NCBI GenBank assembly: GCA_002390845.1
Contig: DGQT01000116.1
Location: 1 to 19,977, forward strand
Direction: 5' to 3'
Source: Chitinophagaceae bacterium UBA4407
Lineage (GTDB): Bacteria; Bacteroidota; Bacteroidia; Chitinophagales; Chitinophagaceae
DNA: 19,977 bases
Shown: in pieces, positions 1-6,426 of the stretch
How the letters are laid out: every line of letters begins with the position of its first letter
Numbering within the stretch: the first letter of the stretch is position 1
Notes under the pieces: generated by a model
The model's input: the letters and a program-made list of their open reading frames with translations, nothing else
Databases searched by the model: none
Told to the model about the DNA's origin: nothing
Translations under genes and position numbers: made by a program

Positions 1-638
1 ATGGTTTGCTGGTAACCGCCATAAGTAAAAGACACAGCCACCAACGCAATGCCCAATGCTTTTACCATATCCATAAAATTGGCCGGTGCACCGGTTGTAT
101 CTATTGGTCCGTTATAATGTGTTGATGGAACAAACAGTGCGGCAACAAGCATCAGGATCATACTTATTTTTATAAGCATCAGTATATTTTGTGTTTTGGC
201 ACTCATCTTTAAACCAAGTAAATTAATACAGTAAAAAAGTACGATGGCGAACATGGCAATGAAAACTTTTACCGTGTCTGTAGCACCGCCCACAAATAAT
301 ACCTGGCCAATATATCCTGCGCCAATTAATGCTACACCGCTCAACGAAGCGGCGTTTGAAATAAGTATAATACAGTTTATAGAGAATGCAATGGAAGGAT
401 GATAAGCATAAGAGAATATCCTGAAGTAGCCGCCCGTAACAGGAAACCTTGAACCAATCTCTGCATAAGTTAGGGCACCGCACAAAGCAATAAAACCACC
501 CAACACCCAGGCTATAAAAAACAGGTTGGGATCGTTTGCTGCCTTTGCCGATGTAGCCGCAGTTCTAAAAATGCCCATGCCTATTACAAGGCCCACCACG
601 ATCATCGTAAAGTCGAAGAGATTCAGTTTTTGTTTCAT
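1..638 (-). CDS. APC-superfamily amino acid permease, N-terminal part (runs off window)
   Basis: Reading the minus strand from the ATG at 638 gives an open frame of about 212 residues that continues past position 1, so the C-terminal half is missing. It begins MKQKLNLFDFTMIVVGLVIG and has the glycine-rich first helix typical of APC transporters (GLVIGMGIF, the unwound substrate-binding segment of TM1). Hydrophobic helices follow at about residues 11-26, 43-62, 85-105, 121-142, 150-170 and 192-210. The segment GALTYAEIGSRFPVTGGYF matches the conserved helix-2/3 region (Ala-Glu-Ile, PxxGG) of amino acid permeases. It is an inner-membrane protein, probably a proton-coupled amino acid importer or exchanger; the substrate cannot be told from this fragment. 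It is divergent from the cobalamin-receptor gene, separated by about 640 bases. The family call is firm and the substrate unknown. Confidence 0.85.
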   Translation of the reverse strand, partial: MKQKLNLFDFTMIVVGLVIGMGIFRTAATSAKAANDPNLFFIAWVLGGFIALCGALTYAEIGSRFPVTGGYFRIFSYAYHPSIAFSINCIILISNAASLSGVALIGAGYIGQVLFVGGATDTVKVFIAMFAIVLFYCINLLGLKMSAKTQNILMLIKISMILMLVAALFVPSTHYNGPIDTTGAPANFMDMVKALGIALVAVSFTYGGYQQT

Positions 639-765
639 GCCGGCATTTCTTTTCTGGTAAAAGTTGAAAATAATCATTCTTTGTCAACAATGAATGAATA
701 GCCACAACAAGAAATTTTTCAGTAAAGATATTATGATACCGGCATCGGTTTTCATGGCATCCAGG

Positions 766-776
766 TTGCGTCGCAA
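766..776 (-). repeat. Intergenic motif copy 1 (core only)
   Basis: TTGCGTCGCAA is the reverse complement of the family core. Only the palindromic core is kept; the outer CTTGTACG half is not recognisable (it reads atccttttat). The upstream bases atggcatcc resemble the flank of the copy at 18076. It lies between divergent genes. Confidence 0.6.
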
Positions 777-861
777 TCCTTTTATCGTTCATATCAATGG
801 GCATCAGCAGCATCACAAATGGTTGCAACTTAAAATTCAAACGGCTGTAATAAATAAAATT

Positions 862-890
862 TTGATGAGACTTTTCAACCCATACTTTTG
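862..890 (+). promoter_or_regulatory. Candidate Bacteroidota sigma-ABfr-type promoter for the cobalamin unit
   Basis: TTG at 862-864, an 18-base spacer, and TACTTTTG at 883-890 match the Bacteroidota consensus TTG-N(18-19)-TAnnTTTG. Transcription would start near 896, placing the motif copy at 937-956 and the riboswitch in one leader RNA. Found by eye; such matches can occur by chance in AT-rich DNA. Confidence 0.5.
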
Positions 891-936
891 CAACGGATTT
901 GGTTTCGGAGGTGGTTTTGCTGAATAAAGATTCAGC

Positions 937-956
937 CGTACAAGAGTGCGACGCAA
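937..956 (+). repeat. Intergenic motif copy 2
   Basis: CGTACAAGAGTGCGACGCAA, a full match to the family consensus with A at the variable position. It lies 22 bases upstream of the riboswitch P1 strand and would be inside the leader RNA if the promoter at 862-890 is correct. Confidence 0.8.
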
Positions 957-977
957 GAGAAGTTCAATCAATGCGTT

Positions 978-1140
978 TCAGCTGGGTACAAAAAATCATC
1001 CGAGAATTAAAAGGGAAGTCCGGTGTAAATCCGGCGCTATCCCCGTAGCTGTAAGCTTTTTATACTGTTGAATCTTCATACCACTGTGTTACCACGGGAA
1101 GGTGTTCAACGGGAAGCGAGCCAGAAGACCTGCCAGTTCC
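978..1140 (+). promoter_or_regulatory. Cobalamin riboswitch (aptamer)
   Basis: The conserved class I cobalamin elements occur in order: AAGGGAAGTCCGGTGTAAAT (1011-1030), the ATCCCCGTAGCTGTAAGC segment (1039-1056), CCACTGTG (1081-1088), ACGGGAAGG (1094-1102), and the B12 box GAGCCAGAAGACCTGCC (1118-1134). The closing P1 helix can be formed by AGCTGG (980-985) with CCAGTT (1133-1138), with one G-U pair. It binds adenosyl- or other cobalamins and normally represses the downstream gene. It sits directly before a BtuB-like receptor, which is the expected target. Confidence 0.95.
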
Positions 1141-1154
1141 AATTAATTAATCGC

Positions 1155-1284
1155 TGAGCTTTCGGGTGAAAGGCCGGAGATGACAATCGTCTTATTGCAG
1201 AAGACCGTTTTCATTTCTACTTGTATTTCATTTACTGAAAGCTCATCCTTCGAATTCATTAACCTTTTAAATCGAAAGATGAGC
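1155..1284 (+). promoter_or_regulatory. Riboswitch expression platform: antisequestor / L13 hairpin / start-codon sequestor
   Basis: Three elements fit a translational switch. The sequestor pairs 1241-1253 with 1272-1284 (12 pairs, one mismatch), burying the ATG at 1279 and the ATG at 1285 beside it. The antisequestor pairs TGAGCTTTCGG (1155-1165) with CTGAAAGCTCA (1235-1245), 11 pairs with one G-U, and excludes the sequestor. A small hairpin, TTTC (1226-1229) with GAAA (1237-1240), presents loop ATTTAC (1230-1235), complementary to GTAAAT (1025-1030) in the aptamer; this looks like the L5-L13 kissing loop. With cobalamin bound, the kissing hairpin would form, block the antisequestor and stack on the sequestor, giving OFF. 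All pairings were found by eye. Confidence 0.6.
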
Positions 1285-3153
1285 ATGAAAAAAATTATTC
1301 TTTCTCTTGCTACAATGGCATTGATGCAAACACTGTTTGCTCAAAAAGATTCTGTACAAAATGTGTTGGACGAGGTAACAGTTACCGCAACCAAGGGCCC
1401 AAAAAAATTGAGTGAAACGGGCAAGGTGGTAAACATTATTACCCGTGAACAAATTGAAAAAAGCAGTGGCAAAGATTTTGCGCAATTGCTTACCGAACAA
1501 ACAGGAATTACCGTAAATGGTGCAGTGAGCAACCCGGGAAAAGATAAATCACTTTTTCTTCGCGGCGCTACTGATAAATACACATTGATCTTACTGGATG
1601 GCATTCCTTTAAACGAACCCGCTGGTGTTGGCGGAAGTTTTGATTTACGCTTACTATCGCTCGATAATATTGAACGCATTGAAATACTGAAAGGCAGTCA
1701 GAGCACGCTCTACGGCTCCAATGCTGTAGCGGGGGTTATCAATATTATTTCAAAAAAGGCAACCACCGCAAAACCACAATTTGCGGGACTTGCAACTTAT
1801 GGGAGTTATAATAGTTTTAAAGGCAATGCCAACCTAAGCCAGAAAACCAAAGTGCTGGAATACGATATAAACTACGTATATTATAAAACAGACGGCATAA
1901 GCGAAGCAAAGGACACAACAGGCAACGCCAACTTCGATAAAGATGGTTTTACACAACACGCAGTTCAGGCAATTGTGGGAATTAATGTTACAGATAAATT
2001 CAAGCTCTCTCCTTACTACCGCTTCTCGCAATTTGAGGGCGGTTATGATGCAGATGCATTTACGGATGCGCCAAATAATTATACGGCTTCGTTGCTGAAT
2101 ACTGGTTTGGATGGAAGGTATAATTACTCAGGTGGTTCAGTGCATTTTAATTACGGGTATGATTTTACAAAAAGGGATTATGTAAGCCAGTATGGCGATT
2201 TTGCAACAAGCGGAAAATTTCATCATGCAGAAGGATTCGTAAATCAAAGCTTTAGCAAATATGTGCAGATGGTTGCCGGGTTAAGTTATCAAACCTATCG
2301 TGTAAAAGATCACGATACGACTAACAGCATTATTAGTCCTTATGCATCATTTTTCTTTCATAGCAATAATGGCTGGAACATGGAAGTTGGCGGAAGATTT
2401 AATCATCATAATGAATACGGTGACAATTTTACTTACAGCTTTAATCCTTCTTACCTCATCAATAAAAAGATTAAGCTGTTTGCCAATATTACCAGTGGCT
2501 TCAGGGCACCATCTATCAATGAATTGTTTGGACAATTTGGCGGCAACCCTAATCTTAAACCAGAGAAATCTAATACACAGGAAGCTGGTGTACAAGCTTC
2601 TTTAGCAGAGAAAAAATTATCGTTTACTATTACAGGGTTTAACCGGAATATTAAAGATGTAATTATCTACGGCCCGCAATACACTTACGAAAACCGCGAT
2701 AAGCAACACGACTTTGGTGCAGAACTTGAATTGAATTATACACCAACAAATCAAATAAGCTTTAAAGCATCTTACACTTATATTGACGGAGAAATAAAAC
2801 AAAAACTGCAGGGCAAAGACACTACTTTCTACAACCTTATTCGCAGGCCAAAAAATACCATTAATCTTTTTGCAGGCTACCAAATAACCAAATCATTTTT
2901 TATCAGCAGTTCATTACAGTTAGTTGGTAAGCGCATAGACACTTACTACGATCCGTTTACTTATCTGCCTTCGCAGGTTGATTTAAAAAGTTATGCTTTA
3001 TGGAATGTGTATGCAGAGTATAAATTACTTAATGGTAAATTGAATGTATTTGTTGATGCAAAGAATCTTACTAACAAAAAGAATTATTACGAAGTATACG
3101 GGTATAGTGTACAAGGCACTAATGTTACAGTAGGTGTAAGATTTAAGTTGTAA
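1279..3153 (+). CDS. btuB: TonB-dependent outer-membrane receptor, BtuB-like (cobalamin uptake)
   Basis: This 624-residue protein has an N-terminal signal peptide (MSMKKIILSLATMALMQTLFAQ), a TonB-box-like DEVTVTATK at residues 31-39, a plug domain at about 45-160 with LFLRGATDKYTLILLDGIPL, IERIEILKGSQSTLYGSNAV and GVINIISKK, and a C-terminal 22-strand barrel ending in VTVGVRFKL. Aromatic-rich alternating strands and the late FRAPSINELFGQFGGNPNLKPE segment are typical of this family. It would carry vitamin B12 or another corrinoid across the outer membrane using TonB-ExbBD energy. The substrate assignment rests mainly on the cobalamin riboswitch just upstream. The open frame reaches back to 1180, but the 33 extra residues lie in riboswitch leader; ATG 1279 (or 1285) gives a proper signal peptide and is the one buried by the sequestor stem. 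There is no SusD partner. Confidence 0.9.
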   Translation: MSMKKIILSLATMALMQTLFAQKDSVQNVLDEVTVTATKGPKKLSETGKVVNIITREQIEKSSGKDFAQLLTEQTGITVNGAVSNPGKDKSLFLRGATDKYTLILLDGIPLNEPAGVGGSFDLRLLSLDNIERIEILKGSQSTLYGSNAVAGVINIISKKATTAKPQFAGLATYGSYNSFKGNANLSQKTKVLEYDINYVYYKTDGISEAKDTTGNANFDKDGFTQHAVQAIVGINVTDKFKLSPYYRFSQFEGGYDADAFTDAPNNYTASLLNTGLDGRYNYSGGSVHFNYGYDFTKRDYVSQYGDFATSGKFHHAEGFVNQSFSKYVQMVAGLSYQTYRVKDHDTTNSIISPYASFFFHSNNGWNMEVGGRFNHHNEYGDNFTYSFNPSYLINKKIKLFANITSGFRAPSINELFGQFGGNPNLKPEKSNTQEAGVQASLAEKKLSFTITGFNRNIKDVIIYGPQYTYENRDKQHDFGAELELNYTPTNQISFKASYTYIDGEIKQKLQGKDTTFYNLIRRPKNTINLFAGYQITKSFFISSSLQLVGKRIDTYYDPFTYLPSQVDLKSYALWNVYAEYKLLNGKLNVFVDAKNLTNKKNYYEVYGYSVQGTNVTVGVRFKL

Positions 3154-3192
3154 TTTTTAATGGCCCAACTAAAGAATTACTATGAAGCTTTT

Positions 3193-3208
3193 CTTGCGTC
3201 GCACACTT
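3193..3208 (-). repeat. Intergenic motif copy 3
   Basis: CTTGCGTCGCACACTT, core plus inner flank, 40 bases after the receptor stop codon. The preceding bases GAATTACTATGAAGCTTTT (3174-3192) are shared with the copies at 3586 and 14283, so the element is longer than the core here. It may be part of the receptor's 3' region or lie between two genes of one operon. Confidence 0.75.
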
Positions 3209-3281
3209 CGGGGGTTCTGTTCTTTATCAACATTGTCCGCCAACCCGTATTATATGTTGCACACCTTAGTAAAAGACTGTT

Positions 3282-3488
3282 ATGCCACTGCATGAACAAA
3301 AAATTTGTCCGTGCTGCAATCAGCTACTTGAATGCAAGGTGGGTGACATTGTCCATTGCCAGTGCAGCTGCATTTATTTAACGCTTGAAGAACGTTTGTT
3401 TATCGAAGACCACTACAGTGATTGCCTTTGTATAGACTGTTTAAAAGAATTAAAGAACCGGTACACACATAAAAATGAAGTTTTTTGA
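3282..3488 (+). CDS. Small cysteine-rich CWC-family protein
   Basis: The 68-residue product has ten cysteines, at positions 9, 11, 12, 18, 26, 28, 30, 48, 50 and 53, arranged as CPCC-x5-C-x7-CQCSC and CLCIDC. This matches my memory of the 'cysteine-rich CWC' family of small bacterial proteins, probably metal-binding, whose biochemical role is not established as far as I know. It has no signal peptide and should be cytosolic. ATG 3282 is the first start after an in-frame stop at 3270. It follows the BtuB-like gene by 128 bases on the same strand, so it may be co-transcribed and under riboswitch-dependent RNA; a role in corrinoid or cobalt handling is speculation from context only. It ends where a large inverted repeat begins. 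Confidence 0.8.
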   Translation: MPLHEQKICPCCNQLLECKVGDIVHCQCSCIYLTLEERLFIEDHYSDCLCIDCLKELKNRYTHKNEVF

Positions 3489-3560
3489 ACCACAAAGCCA
3501 CAAGGGCACGAAATAGCGCCAAGACTTTGTGATACTTTGAGCCGTGGTGCCTTTGTGGTT
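3488..3560. repeat. Imperfect inverted repeat, CCACAAAG type (composite element A)
   Basis: The left arm AACCACAAAG (3488-3497) pairs perfectly with CTTTGTGGTT (3551-3560). Inside it, GGGCACG (3504-3510) can pair partly with CGTGGTGCC (3543-3551). It begins at the last base of the CWC stop codon. It resembles a second inverted repeat at 17978-18046. Both are followed about 25-30 bases later by an intergenic motif in the same orientation. It could act as a hairpin at the end of the CWC transcript, but there is no T-tract. Confidence 0.65.
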
Positions 3561-3585
3561 TAACAGCTCAATAGCATTCCCCCGG

Positions 3586-3603
3586 TAAAAGTGTGCGACG
3601 CAA
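3586..3603 (+). repeat. Intergenic motif copy 4
   Basis: TAAAAGTGTGCGACGCAA: the core is perfect and the outer half is diverged (TAAAAG in place of GTACAAG). The following CAAAAGCTAAATAGTAATCC is the reverse complement of the extended flank seen at 3174-3192 and matches the flank at 14303-14322. It lies 25 bases after the inverted repeat at 3488-3560. Confidence 0.75.
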
Positions 3604-3722
3604 CAAAAGCTAAATAGTAATCCCAATGCCCGGCCAATAATGGCTGTTATTTTTGGCAATCGTATAACTCGCCAACATGTTTTATATTCGGTGCACATTT
3701 GTAATTGAAATTAAAAATACTT

Positions 3723-4256
3723 ATGCGCATATTAATTGACATGGATGAAGTGATGGCCGATGCCATTGCCCGTTTTATTGAATGGTACGAAAGAGATTTT
3801 GGAATACATTATACCGAAGAACAGTTACATGGAACCAAACTGCATTATATTATTCCAGAGGCGCACCGTGCGGTGGTGAAACAATACCCGCATCAGAAAG
3901 GTTTTTTTGCTAATCTTCCGTTGATCGCCAACAGCCAGGAAATTATAAGAGAACTGAATGATAAGCATGAAGTTTATATTGCCTCGGCTGCAATGGAATT
4001 TAAATATTCACTTGGTGAAAAATACGACTGGCTTGATGAGCATTTTCCTTTTATTCACTGGAAGCGCAGGATACTTTGCGGAGATAAAAGTGTATTGAAA
4101 GGCGATGTGCTGATCGATGATCACGATTTTAACCTGTCAGTATTTTCGGGAAGGGCAATCATGTTTACCGCAACACATAATGTACTGGACACAAGATTTG
4201 AGCGCCTGAATAATTGGCTGGAAGCCAGAAAATTATTTAATATTGATACGCCTTAA
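3723..4256 (+). CDS. 5'(3')-deoxyribonucleotidase-like HAD hydrolase (NT5C family)
   Basis: The 177-residue protein opens with MRILIDMDEVMADAIARF. This is the HAD motif I loop, with nucleophile Asp and acid/base Asp in D-M-D-E-V, followed by a helical cap as in the NT5C family (usually about 180-200 residues). Motif II is probably the threonine/serine of IASAAM near residue 90. The lysine of the GDKSVLKGDVLIDDHDFNL region and its acidic pair IDDHDFN give motifs III and IV. Members remove 5'- or 3'-phosphate from (deoxy)nucleoside monophosphates with Mg2+ in the cytosol. An in-frame TTG at 3705 would add six residues; ATG 3723 puts the catalytic loop at the expected N-terminus and is preferred. 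It shares a strand with the next gene, but that gene has its own promoter inside this gene's 3' end. The physiological substrate is not known. Confidence 0.8.
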   Translation: MRILIDMDEVMADAIARFIEWYERDFGIHYTEEQLHGTKLHYIIPEAHRAVVKQYPHQKGFFANLPLIANSQEIIRELNDKHEVYIASAAMEFKYSLGEKYDWLDEHFPFIHWKRRILCGDKSVLKGDVLIDDHDFNLSVFSGRAIMFTATHNVLDTRFERLNNWLEARKLFNIDTP

Positions 4257-4272
4257 AAGATCAATAAATTTG
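4243..4272 (+). promoter_or_regulatory. Bacteroidota-type promoter for the M14 carboxypeptidase
   Basis: TTG at 4243-4245, a 19-base spacer and TAAATTTG at 4265-4272 fit the TTG-N19-TAnnTTTG consensus exactly. It overlaps the last codons of the nucleotidase gene and lies 36 bases before the ATG at 4308. Transcription would start near 4278, leaving a leader of about 30 bases. Confidence 0.65.
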
Positions 4273-4307
4273 TTATCCAAACTTTTATTACCTGCTAAAA
4301 TTAATTT

Positions 4308-5924
4308 ATGAAAAAGTATTTACTCCCGTTTTGCATGATTGTGCTTTTCGCATTCTCGGCGGTTGCGCAACAAAAATATTACCGAGTGCAGTTACTAACC
4401 AATGAGAAAGGTTTACAGCGCCTTTCTGCTGCCGGCGTAACAATCGATCATGGCGATTTTATAAAAGGCAGTTCGTTTACATCTGACTTTTCAGAAGCTG
4501 AACTGAATACGATAAAGCGCAGCGGCATACAATATCACATTCTTATTAATGATGTTTCTGCCTATTATGTTGCGCACAGTAACGATGTAGTAACAGATAA
4601 AAGCGAAGCAGCGCCGGTAACCTGCAGCACTTATGCCAAGCCTAAGAATTTTAAATTGGGCAGCATGGGTGGTTTTTATACTTACGCAGAAATGCTGGCA
4701 ACACTGGATAGTATGGCTTCTAAATATCCAAACCTTATCACCGTTAAACAGGTTGTTTCATCAACGCTTACCACGGCGCAAGGAAGGCCGTTGTACTATG
4801 TAAAAATTTCAGACAACCCAAACGCAGATGAAAGCGAACCTAAGATATTATATACATCCCTGCATCATGCAAGGGAGCCTGAATCGCTTTCTCAGCTTGT
4901 ATTTTATATGTGGTATATACTGGAGAACTACAAAAAAGATGCATTTGTAAAAAGCCTTATAGACTCTACCGAAATGTTTTTTATTCCCTGTTTAAACCCC
5001 GATGGTTATATATACAACCAAACCACTAACCCTAATGGTGGCGGGCTGTGGCGTAAAAACCGCAGGGTAAATGGCGATGGTACTTTTGGGGTTGACCTTA
5101 ACAGGAACTACGGTTATAAATGGGGGTACGATAATGTTGGTTCTTCCAATTTTACTTCAAGCGATACTTATCGCGGCCCTTCTCCGTTTTCTGAACCTGA
5201 AATACAGATGGTGCGTGACTTCTGCAACAGTCATCCTTTTTACTTTGCATTGAACAACCATACATATTCCAATGTGCTTATTTATCCATGGGGTTATAAA
5301 GCAAATACCTATACACCTGCTCCCGACTCATTAATCTTTAAAAATGATGCTATAAGGCTGGCGCAGTGTAACGGTTATGTAACAGGAACACCAAACCAAA
5401 CCGTAGGTTATATCGTTAATGGCAGTTCAGATGACTGGATGTATGGAGAGCAAACAACCAAGGCCAAAATCTTTTCGCTAACCCCCGAAGCGGGAACTTC
5501 AGCCGATGGCTTTTGGCCAAGAAAAAACCGTATTCTTCCGTTGGCTCAAATTAATATGGACATGAATCTTACCGCTGCACGCTTTACAAAAGAATCAGCA
5601 GTAACCGCTGCAATTGCCACATCTGCCAGTGAAAACAATATTGCAGAAACGCAACAGCCTTTTGTAACGGCTTTATCTAATGCGCCCAATCCCTGCAACA
5701 GTTATACTTATGTATCTTACCAGCCCGGTAAATCAATCAGCGTTCACAATCTTAAACTCACTGTTTTCAATGCATCAGGCGTAGTTGTAAAAACCATTCA
5801 GCTAAATGCTTTGCAAACTAAAGTGCTGGTAAATACTGCCGATCTTAATGCAGGCATTTATTATTATTCCATTAGCGATGGCCGGCATAAATCAGATGTA
5901 GCAAAATTGGTTGTTGTAAAATAG
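4308..5924 (+). CDS. Secreted M14-family zinc carboxypeptidase with T9SS sorting domain
   Basis: The 538-residue protein has a signal peptide (MKKYLLPFCMIVLFAFSAVAQ), an N-terminal region of about 100 residues resembling a propeptide, an M14 catalytic domain at about 118-430 and a C-terminal T9SS type A sorting domain at about 455-538 (starts SNAPNPCNS, ends VAKLVVVK). Zinc ligands are visible as H187 and E190 in HHAREPES and H318 in NNHTYS. N265-R266 in VDLNRNYG correspond to the substrate-carboxylate binding pair, and E394 in LTPEAG is the catalytic glutamate. It should cleave C-terminal residues from peptides outside the cell after export by Sec and T9SS, with the tail removed and the protein released or anchored on the surface. 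All key residues are intact. It has its own promoter and a strong terminator. Confidence 0.93.
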   Translation: MKKYLLPFCMIVLFAFSAVAQQKYYRVQLLTNEKGLQRLSAAGVTIDHGDFIKGSSFTSDFSEAELNTIKRSGIQYHILINDVSAYYVAHSNDVVTDKSEAAPVTCSTYAKPKNFKLGSMGGFYTYAEMLATLDSMASKYPNLITVKQVVSSTLTTAQGRPLYYVKISDNPNADESEPKILYTSLHHAREPESLSQLVFYMWYILENYKKDAFVKSLIDSTEMFFIPCLNPDGYIYNQTTNPNGGGLWRKNRRVNGDGTFGVDLNRNYGYKWGYDNVGSSNFTSSDTYRGPSPFSEPEIQMVRDFCNSHPFYFALNNHTYSNVLIYPWGYKANTYTPAPDSLIFKNDAIRLAQCNGYVTGTPNQTVGYIVNGSSDDWMYGEQTTKAKIFSLTPEAGTSADGFWPRKNRILPLAQINMDMNLTAARFTKESAVTAAIATSASENNIAETQQPFVTALSNAPNPCNSYTYVSYQPGKSISVHNLKLTVFNASGVVVKTIQLNALQTKVLVNTADLNAGIYYYSISDGRHKSDVAKLVVVK

Positions 5925-5945
5925 TTTATACATCATAACTCACAT

Positions 5946-5983
5946 TATGCCCGTTGCGTTTTACGTTACGGGCATATTTTTTT
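5946..5983 (+). terminator. Rho-independent terminator after the carboxypeptidase
   Basis: TATGCCCGT (5946-5954) pairs perfectly with ACGGGCATA (5968-5976), followed by a seven-base T run at 5977-5983. It begins 21 bases after the stop codon. Confidence 0.85.
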
Positions 5984-6031
5984 AGAGTCCGTTTTTATGA
6001 GCCCGGCTTTCAGATCAGCAATTGAACATCC

Positions 6032-6051
6032 TTGCGTCGCACACTTGTACG
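6032..6051 (-). repeat. Intergenic motif copy 5
   Basis: TTGCGTCGCACACTTGTACG, a perfect reverse-complement match to the consensus with T at the variable position. It lies about 50 bases after the terminator, so it is probably not needed for the carboxypeptidase transcript. Confidence 0.85.
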
Positions 6052-6243
6052 TTTAGATTATTATTGGGCTTTACCTAAGCGAAGATTGAAGCGAATTCAA
6101 CTGCGCAGCCCTGTGACACGCGGCAATTTTTTTTAAGAAAAAAAATAGAACTCTCTTTGTAGTGTTGGGTTTACTCTTTAAACACTTTCGTTACAATCTC
6201 CGCCACGATCTTCGTCTTGAGAAAAGTTGAATAAAGTTTCAAA

Positions 6244-6265
6244 CGCACAAGTGAGTGACACAACA
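6244..6265 (+). repeat. Degenerate intergenic motif copy
   Basis: CGCACAAGTGAGTGACACAACA aligns with CGTACAAGTGTGCGACGCAA with several substitutions and one extra base. It is inverted relative to copy 5 and could be a decayed partner of it. The match could be chance. Confidence 0.3.
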
Positions 6266-6426
6266 GGCGAGGCCATGAAATACAGAAGCTTGTAGCATAC
6301 AATACCTAACCCAAGCAACTTCTAAAATAAAAAAGTTTATAGGTCAGGTTGCTGAAACAATGATTGATCATTCGTTCATTACAACAGCTGTTTTGGTTCT
6401 AAGGTTATACGCCAGGTAAAAAAATA

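Larger units (their letters stand above)
639..977. other. Divergent intergenic region between permease and cobalamin unit
   Basis: This stretch has no convincing gene. Short open frames exist but have no family resemblance and low-quality composition. It holds two copies of the intergenic motif in opposite orientations (766-776 and 937-956) and a Bacteroidota-type promoter reading toward the riboswitch (862-890). I could not find a clear promoter for the permease on the minus strand. Confidence 0.6.
5925..6426. other. Convergent intergenic region between carboxypeptidase and PPDK
   Basis: No gene is supported in these 502 bases. They hold the carboxypeptidase terminator (5946-5983), motif copy 5 (6032-6051), a degenerate motif copy (6244-6265) and a 10-base perfect palindrome AACAGCTGTT near 6387. 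Both neighbouring genes read into this region, so it is a 3'-to-3' spacer, unusually long for one. Confidence 0.6.

Noticed and set aside
694..927. Open frame of 77 codons in the divergent gap before the riboswitch
   Set aside because: It spans a motif copy and the candidate promoter, and its product shows no recognisable domain.
1180..1278. N-terminal extension of the BtuB-like receptor
   Set aside because: These codons overlap the riboswitch expression platform, and the signal peptide begins at 1279.
3160..3381. Open frame of 73 codons after the receptor gene, on the plus strand
   Set aside because: It runs through motif copy 3 and overlaps the CWC gene in another frame. The product has no family resemblance, while the CWC frame has a clear cysteine pattern.
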